Source: Patagioenas fasciata
Lineage: Eukaryota > Chordata > Aves > Columbiformes > Columbidae
DNA: 64,000 nt
Direction of reading: 5' to 3'
Assembly: GCF_037038585.1 (NCBI RefSeq)
Contig: NW_027288510.1
Location: forward strand, 1,617,001-1,681,000
The notes under the pieces: generated by a model
The model's input: only the letters and a program-made list of their open reading frames with translations
The model's database searches: none
Told to the model about the DNA's origin: nothing
In this document: piece after piece, positions 51,505 through 61,843 of the stretch
Layout of the letters: each line of letters starts with the position of its first letter
Numbering within the stretch: the first letter of the stretch is position 1
Position numbers and translations under genes: made by a program

Positions 51505-52315
51505 AGTGCGTTCGGGTCCCCTCGGGTCCCTTCGGGTGAGTTCGGGCCCCACTCGGGTCCCTTCGGGTCCCTTCGGGTGTGTTCGGGTCCCCTCGGGTCC
51601 CTTCGGGTGTGTTCGGGTCCCCTCGGGTCCCTTCGGGTGCGTTCGGGTCCCTTCGGGTGCCTTCGGGTACCCTCGGGTGCGTTCGGGCCCCACTCGGGTC
51701 CCTTCGGGTGCGTTCGGGTCCCTTCGGGTGCGTTCGGGTCCCCTCGGGTCCCTTCGGCTCCCTTCGTGTATCTTCGGCTCCTCTCGGAGCCGCCTCCGCG
51801 CACGCCACGCACAGTGGGCGTGGCCACGCACCCCCCCTTCCCATTGACCGCCGCCTGAGGAAGGGGGCGTGGCCTCGCTCGCAGCCGCCGCCGCGGCGGG
51901 AAACGATCGTGAGGCGGGAAAAGGGGGAGAAAGTGGGGGGGGGGGGGGGGAGGAAGAGGAGGGGCCGGGGGGGGGGAGCGGAACACGGGTTTTGGGGTAA
52001 AAAGGGGGGGATTTGGGAGTTTGGCGCCTTTTGGGGCACTTTCGGGTGGGTTCGGGTCCCTTCGGGGAGACTTCGGGCCCCTTCGGGTGGGTGCGGGTCC
52101 ACTCGGGTGGGTTCGGGCTCCTTCGGGTGGGTTCGGGCTCCTTCGGGTGGGTTCGGGTCCACTCGGGTGGGTTCGGGTCCACTCGGGTGAGTTCGGGTCC
52201 CTTCGGGTGGGTTCGGGTCCACTCGGGTGGGTTCGGGTCCCTTCGGGTGCGTTCGGCTCCACTCGGACCCCTTCGGGAAGACTTCGGGTCCCTTCGGGTG
52301 CGTTCGGCCCCGGCC
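51505..52315. repeat. TTCGGGT-type CpG-rich tandem arrays
   Basis: Two blocks (about 51,505-51,790 and 52,040-52,315) of roughly 10/20-bp units such as ttcgggtcccttcgggtgcg and ttcgggtgggttcgggtcca. Every unit has a CpG and a GGG run. The spacer between them is GC-rich with a 17-base G run near 51,937. Confidence 0.93.
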
Positions 52316-52318
52316 GGG

Positions 52319-52500
52319 ACTCGGGCGCCGTTCGGCTCCGCTCGGGCGCCGTTCGGCTCCGCTCGGGCGCCGTTCGGCTCCGCTCGGGCGCCGTTCGGCT
52401 CCGCTCGGGCGCCGCTCGGCTCCGCTCGGGCCCATTCGGCTCCGCTCGGGCGCCGTTCGGCTCCGCTCGGGCCCATTCGGCTCCGCTCGGCTCTTTCCGT
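52319..52500. repeat. 21-bp CpG-rich tandem repeat
   Basis: Units of cgccgttcggctccgctcgg plus one base, at least five in a row, decaying toward 52,500. Lies about 200 bp upstream of the start codon at 52,708. Confidence 0.9.
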
Positions 52501-52704
52501 CTCCGCTCGTTTTCCCGCGCTTTCCCTCAGAGCGCGAAGCGAAGCGCGGGGACCCCCGGGGCCGCTTTTTTCGCGCTTTTCCCGAGGTGACAACAGCGGG
52601 GGCTTTGGGGACACAGCTCGGGGAGCCTCAGCGGGAGGGTTTTGGGTTGAAAAAGCGCTATTTTGGGTCAATTTTGAGGTGGTTTGTGGCCCTCCCGGCG
52701 GGGC

Positions 52705-52715
52705 AAGATGGCGGC
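52705..52715 (+). promoter_or_regulatory. YY1-type site overlapping a start codon
   Basis: AAGATGGCGGC is the known YY1 core found just downstream of many vertebrate CpG-island transcription starts, often overlapping the ATG. It supports a real promoter and start here. Confidence 0.6.
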
Positions 52716-52738
52716 TCCGGACATCGAGGGGCTGCTGG
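52708..52738 (+). CDS. Exon 1 of an unidentified plus-strand gene
   Basis: ATG GCG GCT in a good Kozak context (A at -3, G at +4) encodes MAAPDIEGLL, then one base before a GTGAGT donor (52,739-52,744). It lies in a CpG-dense region with a YY1-type start motif. I do not recognise the protein; ten residues are too few for family assignment. Confidence 0.6.
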
Positions 52739-52868
52739 GTGAGTAATGAGGGGGAATTAGGGGTGATTAGCGCGAATTAGGGGGTAATTAGGGGGCAGCG
52801 GGGATATGGGGGGGTGGGGGGGGGTGTTAATTAGCGCTGCCGAGGGTGTTAATTGTTAATGAATGCAG

Positions 52869-52960
52869 AGGAGGAGCCGTTGCAGGAGCTGCACCCCGGG
52901 CTGGCCCCGCTGAGGGGGATTGGGGGGGTGGGAGCGGAGCTGGAGAGGGAGGTGAGACAG
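52869..52960 (+). CDS. Exon 2 of the same unidentified gene
   Basis: Acceptor aatgcag, then 92 bp completing a glutamate codon and reading EEPLQELHPGLAPLRGIGG, ending ELEREVRQ at a strong CAG/GTAAGG donor; phases with exon 1 agree. The C-terminal part is charged and could begin a helix. No exon 3 was seen in the 11 kb to the window's end, which is tandem repeat, so the gene would continue outside. A spliced non-coding or dead gene is also possible. Confidence 0.55.
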
Positions 52961-53035
52961 GTAAGGGGGCATTGGGGACAATGGGGACAGAGAGAGAGTG
53001 TGCGGATCAGCAGTGATCACCCCAAACCTGCCCCG

Positions 53036-53838
53036 CAGACACGGCACCCAAAATCCTGCACCCCAAAATACTCTTCCCAAACCTGCACCCCAGATCCTGA
53101 CCCCAAGCCCTGCACCAAAACCCTGCCCCTCAATCCTGCATCCCCAAATCCTCCACCCCCGATCCTGTCTTCCCAAACCCTGCACCCCAGATCCTGCACC
53201 CCCAAATTCGGCCCTACCAAACTCTGCACCCCTAAACCCTACAACTGAAACCTTGCACCCCCTAATCCTGCCCTCCCTACCTTCCTGAACCCCGAAACCT
53301 GCACCCCAAACCCTGCATTCCCAAATCTTTCCGTCCTATACCCTCCACCCCTAAACCTGCCCCCAACCCCTGCACCCCAAAGAATTCCCTCCCAAACCCT
53401 GCATCTCCAAATCCTGCACCTCAAAGGCCTGGCAACCCAAACCCTTCAACCCCATCCCTGCAACACCAAATCCTGTACCCCAAACCCAGCACCCCAGAAT
53501 CCTGCACCCCAAATCCTGCCTACCAAACCTTTCACTGCAAACCCCTGCACCCCGAGGTTGTGCTGCCCTAAACACTGAACCCCCAAATCCTGAAGACCCG
53601 GATCCTTGCCTCCCAAGACTCTGCACCCCCAAATCCTGCACCCAAATCTCTCACCCCCACCACCCTGCACTCCCAACCCCTGCACCCCAAAACTCCACAC
53701 CTCCAAATCCTGAACCCTGAAAACCCGCACCCCCAAATCCTGAGCCCCAGTCCTGTGCACCCCACACTCTGCAACCTTAAATTTCCCCCCAAGCCCCTGC
53801 ACCCCAAACGCTGCACTCTTAGACCTGACTTCTAAACC
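53036..53838. repeat. C-rich degenerate tandem repeat (ccccaaatcctgcac)
   Basis: About 800 bp of variable 13-16-bp units such as tgcaccccaaatcc and aaaccctgcacccc. More degenerate than its neighbours. Lies in the presumed intron 2 of the gene at 52,708. Confidence 0.88.
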
Positions 53839-54454
53839 CCAAGGGCCCATTGTGACATCCCAGAACCTCCTATTGTCCCCAGGGCCCATTGTGACATCCT
53901 GGGGACCCCCATTGTCCCCAGGGCCCATTGTGACATTCAGGGGACTCCTCTTTGTCCCCAGGGCCCATTGTGACATCCTGGGGACCCCCCCTTGTCACTG
54001 AGGCCCATTGTGACGTCCCAGGACCCCGCGTTGTCCCCAGGGTTCATTGTGACGTCTTAGGACCCCCCATTGTCCCCAGGGCCCATTTTGACATCCTGGG
54101 GACCCCTCTTTGTCCCCAGGGCCCATTGTGACATCCTGGGGACCCCCCCCTTGTCACTGGGGCCCATTGTGACGTCCCAGGATCCCTCCTTGTCCCCAGG
54201 GCCCATTGTGACGTCTTAGGACCCCCCATTGTCCCCAGGACCCATTGTGACATTCAGGGCACCCCCTTGTCCCCAGGGCCCATTGTGACATTCCGGGGAT
54301 GCCTCTTTGTCCCCAGGGCACATTGTGACATCCTGGGGACCCCCCCTTGTCACTGGGGCCCATTGTGACGTCCCAGGATCCCCCATTGTCCCCAGGGCCC
54401 ATTGTGACATTCAGGGGACTCCTCTTTGTCCCCAGGGCCCATTGTGACATTCCG

Positions 54455-55111
54455 GGGACGCCTCTTTGTCCCCAGGGCCCATTGTGACATCCTGGGGATC
54501 CCTCCTTGTCCCCAGGGCCCATTGTGACGTCCCAGGACCCCCCATTTTCCCCAGGACCCATTGTGACATTCAGGGGGCCCCTTTGTCACTGGGGCCCATT
54601 GTGACATCCCAGGACCCCACATTGTCCCCAGGACACATTGTGACATCGTGGGGACCCCACTTGTCCCCAGGACCCATTGTGACACTATGGGGTCCGCCCC
54701 TTGTTCCCAGGGCCCATTGTGACACCGTGGGTACCACCCTTGTCCGCAGGGCTCATTGAGACATCCCAGGACCCCCCTTTGTCCCCAGGGCCCATTGTGA
54801 CATCCAGGGGACCCCCTTTGTCCCCAGGGCCCATTGTGACATCCTGGGGATCCCTCCTTGTCCCCAGGGCCCATTGTGACGTCCCAGGACCCCCCATTTT
54901 CCCCAGGACCCATTGTGACATTCAGGGGGCCCCTTTGTCACTGGGGCCCATTGTGACATCCCAGGACCCCACATTGTCCCCAGGACACATTGTGACATCG
55001 TGGGGACCCCACTTGTCCCCAGGACCCATTGTGACACTATGGGGTCCCCCCCTTGTTCCCAGGGCCCATTGTGACACCGTGGGTACCACCCTTGTCCGCA
55101 GGGCTCATTGA
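54455..55111. repeat. 352-bp tandem duplication inside the minisatellite
   Basis: 54,466-54,759 recurs at 54,818-55,111, a constant offset of 352 bp (about nine units), with almost no differences; 54,671-54,675 (gtccg) against the later gtccc is one visible change. Confidence 0.88.
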
Positions 55112-58100
55112 GACATCCCAGGACCCCCCTTTGTCCCCAGGGCCCATTGTGACATCCAGGGGACCCCCTTTGTCCCCAGGGCCCATTGTGACATCGAAGG
55201 ACCCCCCTGGTCCCCAGGGCCCATTATGACATCCTGGGGATGCCCCCTTATCACTGGGGCCCATTGTGACGTCCCAGGACCCCCCATTGTCCCCAGGGCC
55301 CATTGTGACATTCAGGGGACGCCTCTTTGTACCCAGGGCACATTGTGATATCCTGGGGATCCCTGTTTGGCCCCAGGGCCCATTGTGACATCCCAGGACC
55401 CCCCCTTGTCCCCAGGGCCCATTGCGACATTCAGGGGACGCCTCTTTGTACCCAGGGCACATTGTGACATCCTGGGGACCCCCCCTTGTCCCCAGGGCCC
55501 ATTGTGACATCCTGGGGATCCCTCCTTGTCCCCAGGGCCCATTATGACGTCCCAGGACCCCCCATTGTCTTCAGGACCCATTGTGACATTCAGGGCACCC
55601 CCTTTATCACTGGGGCCCATTGTGACATCCCAGGACCCCACATTGTCCTCAGGGCCCATTGTGACATCCTGGGGACCCCACTTGTCCCCAGGACCCATTG
55701 TGACACTATGGGCACCCCGCCTTGTTCCCAGGGCCCATTGTGACACCGTGGGTACCACCCTTGTCCCCAGAGCCCATTGTGACATCCAGGGGACCCCCTT
55801 TGTCCCCAGGGCCCATTGTGACATCGCAGGACCCCCCCTGGTCCCCAGGGCCCATTGTGACATCCTGTGGACCCCTTTTGTCCCTACGGCCCATTGTGGC
55901 ACCATGGGGACCCCCTTTGTCACTGGGGCCCATTGTGACATCCCAGGACCCCACTTTGTCCCCAGGGCTTATTGTGACACCATGGGGACCTCCCTTGTCC
56001 CCAGGGCCCATTGTGACATCCCGTGACCCCCCTTTGTCCCCAGTGCTATTGTGAAATCCTGGGGACCCCCTTTGTGCCCAGGGCCCATTGTGGCACCATG
56101 GGGAAACCCTTTGTCACTGGGGGCCATTGTGACATCCCAGGATTCCACTTTGTCCCCAGGGCTCGTTCTGACACCTTGGGGACTCCCATTGTCCCCAGGG
56201 CCCATTGTGACATCCTGGGGATCCCCCTTTGTCCCCAGGGTCCATTGTGACATCCTGGGCAACCCCATTGTCCCCAGGGCCCATTGTGACATCTGGGGGA
56301 CCCCCTTGTCCCCAGGACCCATCGTGGCACCGTGGGGCCCTCCTTGTCACTTGGGCCCATTGTGACACCATGGGGACGCCCCCTTTGTCCCCAGTACCCA
56401 TTGTGACATCCTGCTACCCCCCTTTGTCCCCAGGGCCCATTTTGACATTCAGGGGACCCACCATTGTCCCCAGGGCCCATTGTGACATCCTGGGCAACCC
56501 CAATGTCCCCAGGGCCCATTGCGACATCTGGGGGACCCCCTTGTCCCCAGGACCCATCGTGGCACCGTGGGTGCCCTCCTTGTCACTTGGGCCCATTGTG
56601 ACACCATGGGGTTGTGACATCGTGCGGACCCCCCCTTTGTCCCAAGGGCCCATTTTGACATTCAGGACACCCACCATTGTCCCCAGGGCCCATTGTGACC
56701 TTCAAGGGACCCCCATTGTTCCTAGGGCCCATTGTGACGTCCTGGGGACCCCCTCTGTTCCCAGGGCTCATTGTGACTTTCAGGGGACCCCCCCCTTGTC
56801 CCCAGGGCTGATTGTGACGTCCTAGGGCCCCTCTGTGTCCCCAGGGCCCATTGTGACACTTTAGAGACCCCTCTTTGTCCCCAGGGCCCATTGTGACATC
56901 CTGGGCACCCCCCCTTGTCCCCAGGGCCCATTGTGACATCCTCGGCACCCCCTTGTCCCCAGGGCCCATTGTGACATTCAGGGGACCCCGCTTTATCCCC
57001 AGGGCCCATTGTGACATCCTGGGGACCCCCTCTTCTCCCCAGGGCCCATTGTGACGTCCCAGGACCCCCCATTGTCCCCAGGGCCCATTGTGACATCCTG
57101 GGGATCCCTCCTTGTCCCCAGGGCCCATTGTGACGTCCCAGGACCCCAGATTGTCCCCAGGGCCCATTGTGACATCCTGGGGACCCCCTTTGTCACTGGG
57201 GCCCATTGTGACGTCCCAGGACCCCACATTGTCCCCAGGGTTCATTCTTACATCCTGGGGACCCCCTTGTCCCCAGGACCCATCGTGACACCATGGGGAC
57301 CTCCCTTGTCACTGGGGACCCTTTGTGACACCATGGGGACCTCCCATTGTCCTCAGGGCCCATTGAGACATCCTGGGGAGCCTCTTTGTCCCCAGGGCCC
57401 ATTGTGACGTCCCAGGACCCCCCATTGTCCCCAGGGCCCATTGTGGCATCCTGGGGACCTCCTTGTCCCCAGGACCCATCGTGGCACCGTGGGGACCTCC
57501 CTTGTCACTGGGGACCCTTTGTGACACCATGGGGACCTCCCATTGTCCTCAGGGCCCATTGAGACATCCTGGGGACCCCCTTTGTCACTGGGGACCCATT
57601 GTGACATCCCAGGAACCCCATTGTGCCAAGAGCAGATTGTAACATCCTGGGGACCCCCCTTTTTCTCCAGGACGCATTGTGACACCGTGGGGACCTCATT
57701 AGTCCCCAGGGCCCATTGTGACATTGTAGGGACCTCCCTTTGTCCCCAGGGCTCATTGTGGCACCATGGGGACCCCCCCGTGTCACTGGGGACCCATTGT
57801 GACACCATGGGGACCCCCCCATGTCCTCAGGGTCCATTGTGACATCCTGGGCACCCCCCATTGTCCCCAGGACCCATTGTGACATCCTGGCCACCCCCTT
57901 GCTCCCAGGGCCCATTTTAGCACCATGGGGACCGCCTTTGACCCCAGGGCCCCTTGTAGCACCATGGCAACCACTTTTGTTCCCAGGGCCCATTGTGACA
58001 TTCAGGGGACCCCATTGTCCCCAGGGCCTATTGTGACACCATGGGGACCCCTCCTTGTTACTGGGGACCCATTGTGACACCATGGGGACCCCCCCATGTC

Positions 58101-59127
58101 CTCAGGACTCATTTTCACATCCTGGGCACCCCCCATTGTCCCCAGGGCCCATTGTGACATCCCAGAACCTCCTATTGTCCCCAAGGCCCATTGTGACATC
58201 CTGGGGACCCCCATAGTCCCCAGTGCCCATTGTGACATTCCAGGACCCCCCATTGTCCCCAGGGCCCATTGTGACATCCTCGGCACGCCCTTGTCCCCAG
58301 GGCCCATAGTGACATTCAGGGGACCCCTCTTTGTCCTCAGGGCCCACTGTGACATCCTGGGGACCCCCCCTTGTCACCGGGGCCCATTGTGACGTCCCAG
58401 GACCCCCCATTGTCCCCAGGGCCCATTGTGACATCCTGGGGATCCCTCCTTGTCCCCAGGGCCCATTGTGACGTCCCAGGACTCCACATTGTCCCCAGGA
58501 CCCATTGTGACATTCAGGGGACCCCCTTTGTCACTGGGGCCCATTGTGACATCCCAGGACCCCACATTGTCCCCAGGACGTATTGTGACATCCTGGGGAC
58601 CCCACTTGTCCCCAGGACCCATTGTGACACTATGGGGACCACCCCTTGTGCCCAGGGCCCATTGTGACACCGTGGGTACCACCCTTGTCCGCAGGGCTCA
58701 TTGTGACATCCCAGGACCCCCATTGTCCCCAGGGCCCATTGTGACATTCAGGGGACCCCCCTTTGTCCCCAGGGCCCATTCTGATACCATGGGGAACCCC
58801 TTTGTCCCCAGGCCATATTGTGACATCCTGGGGACGCCCTTTGTCCCCAGGACCCATTTTGACACCGTCGACACCCCCGTTTGTCCCCAGGGCCCATTGT
58901 GACATCCTGGGGACCCCACTTGTCCCCAGGACCCATTGTGACACTATGGGGACCCCACCTTGTTCCCAGGGCCCATTGTGAAACCATCGACACCCCCCTT
59001 GTCCGCAGGGGTCATTGTGACATCCTGGGGACCCTCCTTGTCCCCAGAGCCCATTGTGACATCCAGGGGAACCCCTTTCTCCCCAGGGCCCATTGTGACA
59101 CCGCAGGACCCCCCTGGTCCCCAGGGC

Positions 59128-61843
59128 CCATTGTGACATCCTGGGGATCCCCCTTTGTCCCCAGGGTCCATTGTGACATCCTGGGCAACCCCATTGTCCC
59201 CAGGGCCCATTGTGACATCTGGGGGACCCCCTTGTCCCCAGGACCCATCGTGGCACCGTGGGGACCCTCCTTGTCACTTGGGCCCATTGTGACACCATGG
59301 GGACCTCCCCTTTGTCCCCAGTGCCCATTGTGACATCCTGCGGACCCCCCTTTGTCCCCAGGGCCCATTTTGACATTCAGGGGACCCACCATTGTCCCCA
59401 GGGCCCATTGTGACCTTCAAGGGACCCCCATTGTTCCCAGGGCCCATTGTGACGTCCTGGGGAGCCCCCTCTGCTCCCAAGGCTCATTGTGACTTTCAGG
59501 GGATCCCCCCATGTACCCAGGGCTGATTGTGACGTTGTAGGGCCCCTCTTTGTCCCCAGGGCCCATTGTGACATCCTGGGGAACCCCCTTGTTCCCCGGG
59601 CCCATTGTGATGTCCCGGGACCCCCCATTGTCCCCATGGCCCATTGTGACATCCTGGGGATCCCTCCTTGTCCCCAGGGCCCATTGTGACGTCCCAGGAC
59701 CCCCCATTGTCCCCAGGGCCTATTGTGACATCCTCTGCACCCCCTTGTCCCCAGGGCCCATTGTGACATTCAGGGGACACCTCTTTGTCCCCAGGGCCCA
59801 TTGTGACATCCTGGGGACCCCCTCTTGTCCCCAGGGCCCATTGTGACGTCCCAGGACCCCCCATTGTCCCCAGGGCCCATTGTGACATCCTGGGGATCCC
59901 TCCTTGTCCCCAGGGCCCATTGTGACGTCCCAAGACCCCCCCCATTGTCCCCAGGGCCCATTGTGACATTCAGGGCACCCCCTTTGTCACTGGGGCCCAT
60001 TGTGACATCCCAGGACCCCACATTGTCCCCAGGGCCCATTGTGACATCCTGGGGACCCCTCTTTGTCCTAAGGACCCATTGTGACGTCCCAGGACCCTGC
60101 ATTGTCCCCAGAGCCCATTGTGACATCCTGGAGACACCCTTTGTCCCCAGGACCCATTGTGACGTCCCAGGACCCCCCATTGTCCCCAGGGTTCATTCTT
60201 ACATCCTGGGGACCCCCTTGTCCCCAGGACCCATCGTGACACCATGGGGACCCTCCTTGTCACTGGGGACCCATTGTGACACCATGGAGACCCCTCCTTG
60301 CCTCAGGGCCCATTGTGACATCCTGGGCATCCCCCTTTGTCACCCGGGACCATTGTAACACCGTGGGGACCCCCTTTGTCCCTAGGGCCTATTGTTACGT
60401 CCCAGGACCCCCCGTTGTTCCCAGGGCCCATTGTGACACCTTGGGGACCCCCTTGTCACTGGGGACCCATTGTGACACCATGGGGACCACCCCTTGTCCT
60501 CAGGGCCTATTGTGAACATCCTGGGGAACCTCCATTGTCCCCAGAGCCCATTGTGAGTTCCTGGAGACCCCCGTGTCCCCAGGTCCCATTGTGACATCCT
60601 GGGGAGCCTCTTTGTCCCCAGGGCCCATTGTGACATCCTGGGGACCCCCTTTGTCCCCAGGGCCCATGGTGACATCCTGGGGACCTCCTTGTCCCCAGGA
60701 CCCATCCTGGCACCGTGGGGACCTCCCTTGTCACTGGGGACCCTTTGTGACACCATGGGGACCTCCCATTGTCCTCAGGGCCCATTGAGACATCCTGGGG
60801 ACCCCCTTTGTCACTGGGGACGCGTTGGGACATCCCAGGAACCCCATTGTCCCAAGGGCCCATTGTGACATCCTGGGGATCCCTCCTTGTCCCCACGGCC
60901 CATTGTGACATCCTGGGGACCCTCCTTGTCCCCAGAGCCCATTGTGACATCCAAGGGACCCCCTTTGTCTCCAGGGCCCATTGTGGCACCATGGGGACCC
61001 CCTTTGACACTGGGGCCCATTGTGACACCGTCGACACCCCCCTTTGTCCCCAGGGCCCATTGTGACGTCCTGGGGACCCCCCTTGTCCCCAGAGCCCATT
61101 GTGACATCCAGGGGACCCCCTATTGTCCCCAGGGCCCATTGTGACGTCCCAGGACCCTCCATTGTCCCCAGGGCCCATTGTGACATCCTGGGGATTCCTC
61201 CTTGTCCTCAGGGCCCATTGTGACGTCCCAGGACCGCCCATTGTCCCCAGGGCCCATTGTGACATCCTGGGGATCCCTCCTTGTCCCCAGGGCCCATTGT
61301 GACGTCCCAGGACCCCCCATTGTTCCCAGGACCCATTGTGACATTCAGGGGACCCCCTTTGTCACTGGGGCCCATTGTGACATCCCAGGACCCCACATTG
61401 TCCCCAGGGCCCATTGTGACATCCTGGGGACCCCACTTGTCCCCAGGACCCATTGTGACACTATGGGGACCCCCCCTTGTCCCCAGGGCCCATTGTGACG
61501 TCCTGGGTACCACCCTTGTCCGCAGGGCTCATTGTGACGTCTCAGGACCCCCCATTGTCCCCAGGGCCCATTGTGACATCCTGGGGATCCCTCCTTGTCC
61601 GCAGGGCCCATTGTGACGTCCCAGGACCCCCCATTGTCCCCAGGGCCCATTGTGACATCCTCGGCACCCCCTTGTCCCCAGGGCCCATTGTGACATTCAG
61701 GGGACCCCTGTTTGTCCCCAGGGCCCATTGTGACATCCTGGGGACCCCCTCTTGTCACTGGGGCCCATTGTGACGTCCCAGGACCCCCCATTTTCCCCAG
61801 GGCCCATTGTGACATTCAGGGGACCCCTCTTTGTCCCCAGGGG
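59128..61843. repeat. Higher-order repeat, copy 1 (2,716 bp)
   Basis: Every unit variant and boundary here recurs 2,716 bp downstream with very few substitutions (e.g. gaccctcc at 60,929 against gaacctcc at 63,645). Contains about 68 minisatellite units. Confidence 0.9.

Noticed and set aside
51098..52671. Minus-strand ORFs of 389-445 codons and plus-strand ORFs of up to 255 codons over 51.1-52.8 kb
   Set aside because: They translate tandem repeats (Pro/Glu/Arg/Thr and Ser/Gly/Phe runs) with no domain. GC-rich repeats rarely contain stops.
52750..52800. Telomere-like attagggg repeats
   Set aside because: Four degenerate aattagggg-type copies without the TTAGGG hexamer period; not a telomeric array. 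The lone ttagggttag near 32,685 is also not an array.
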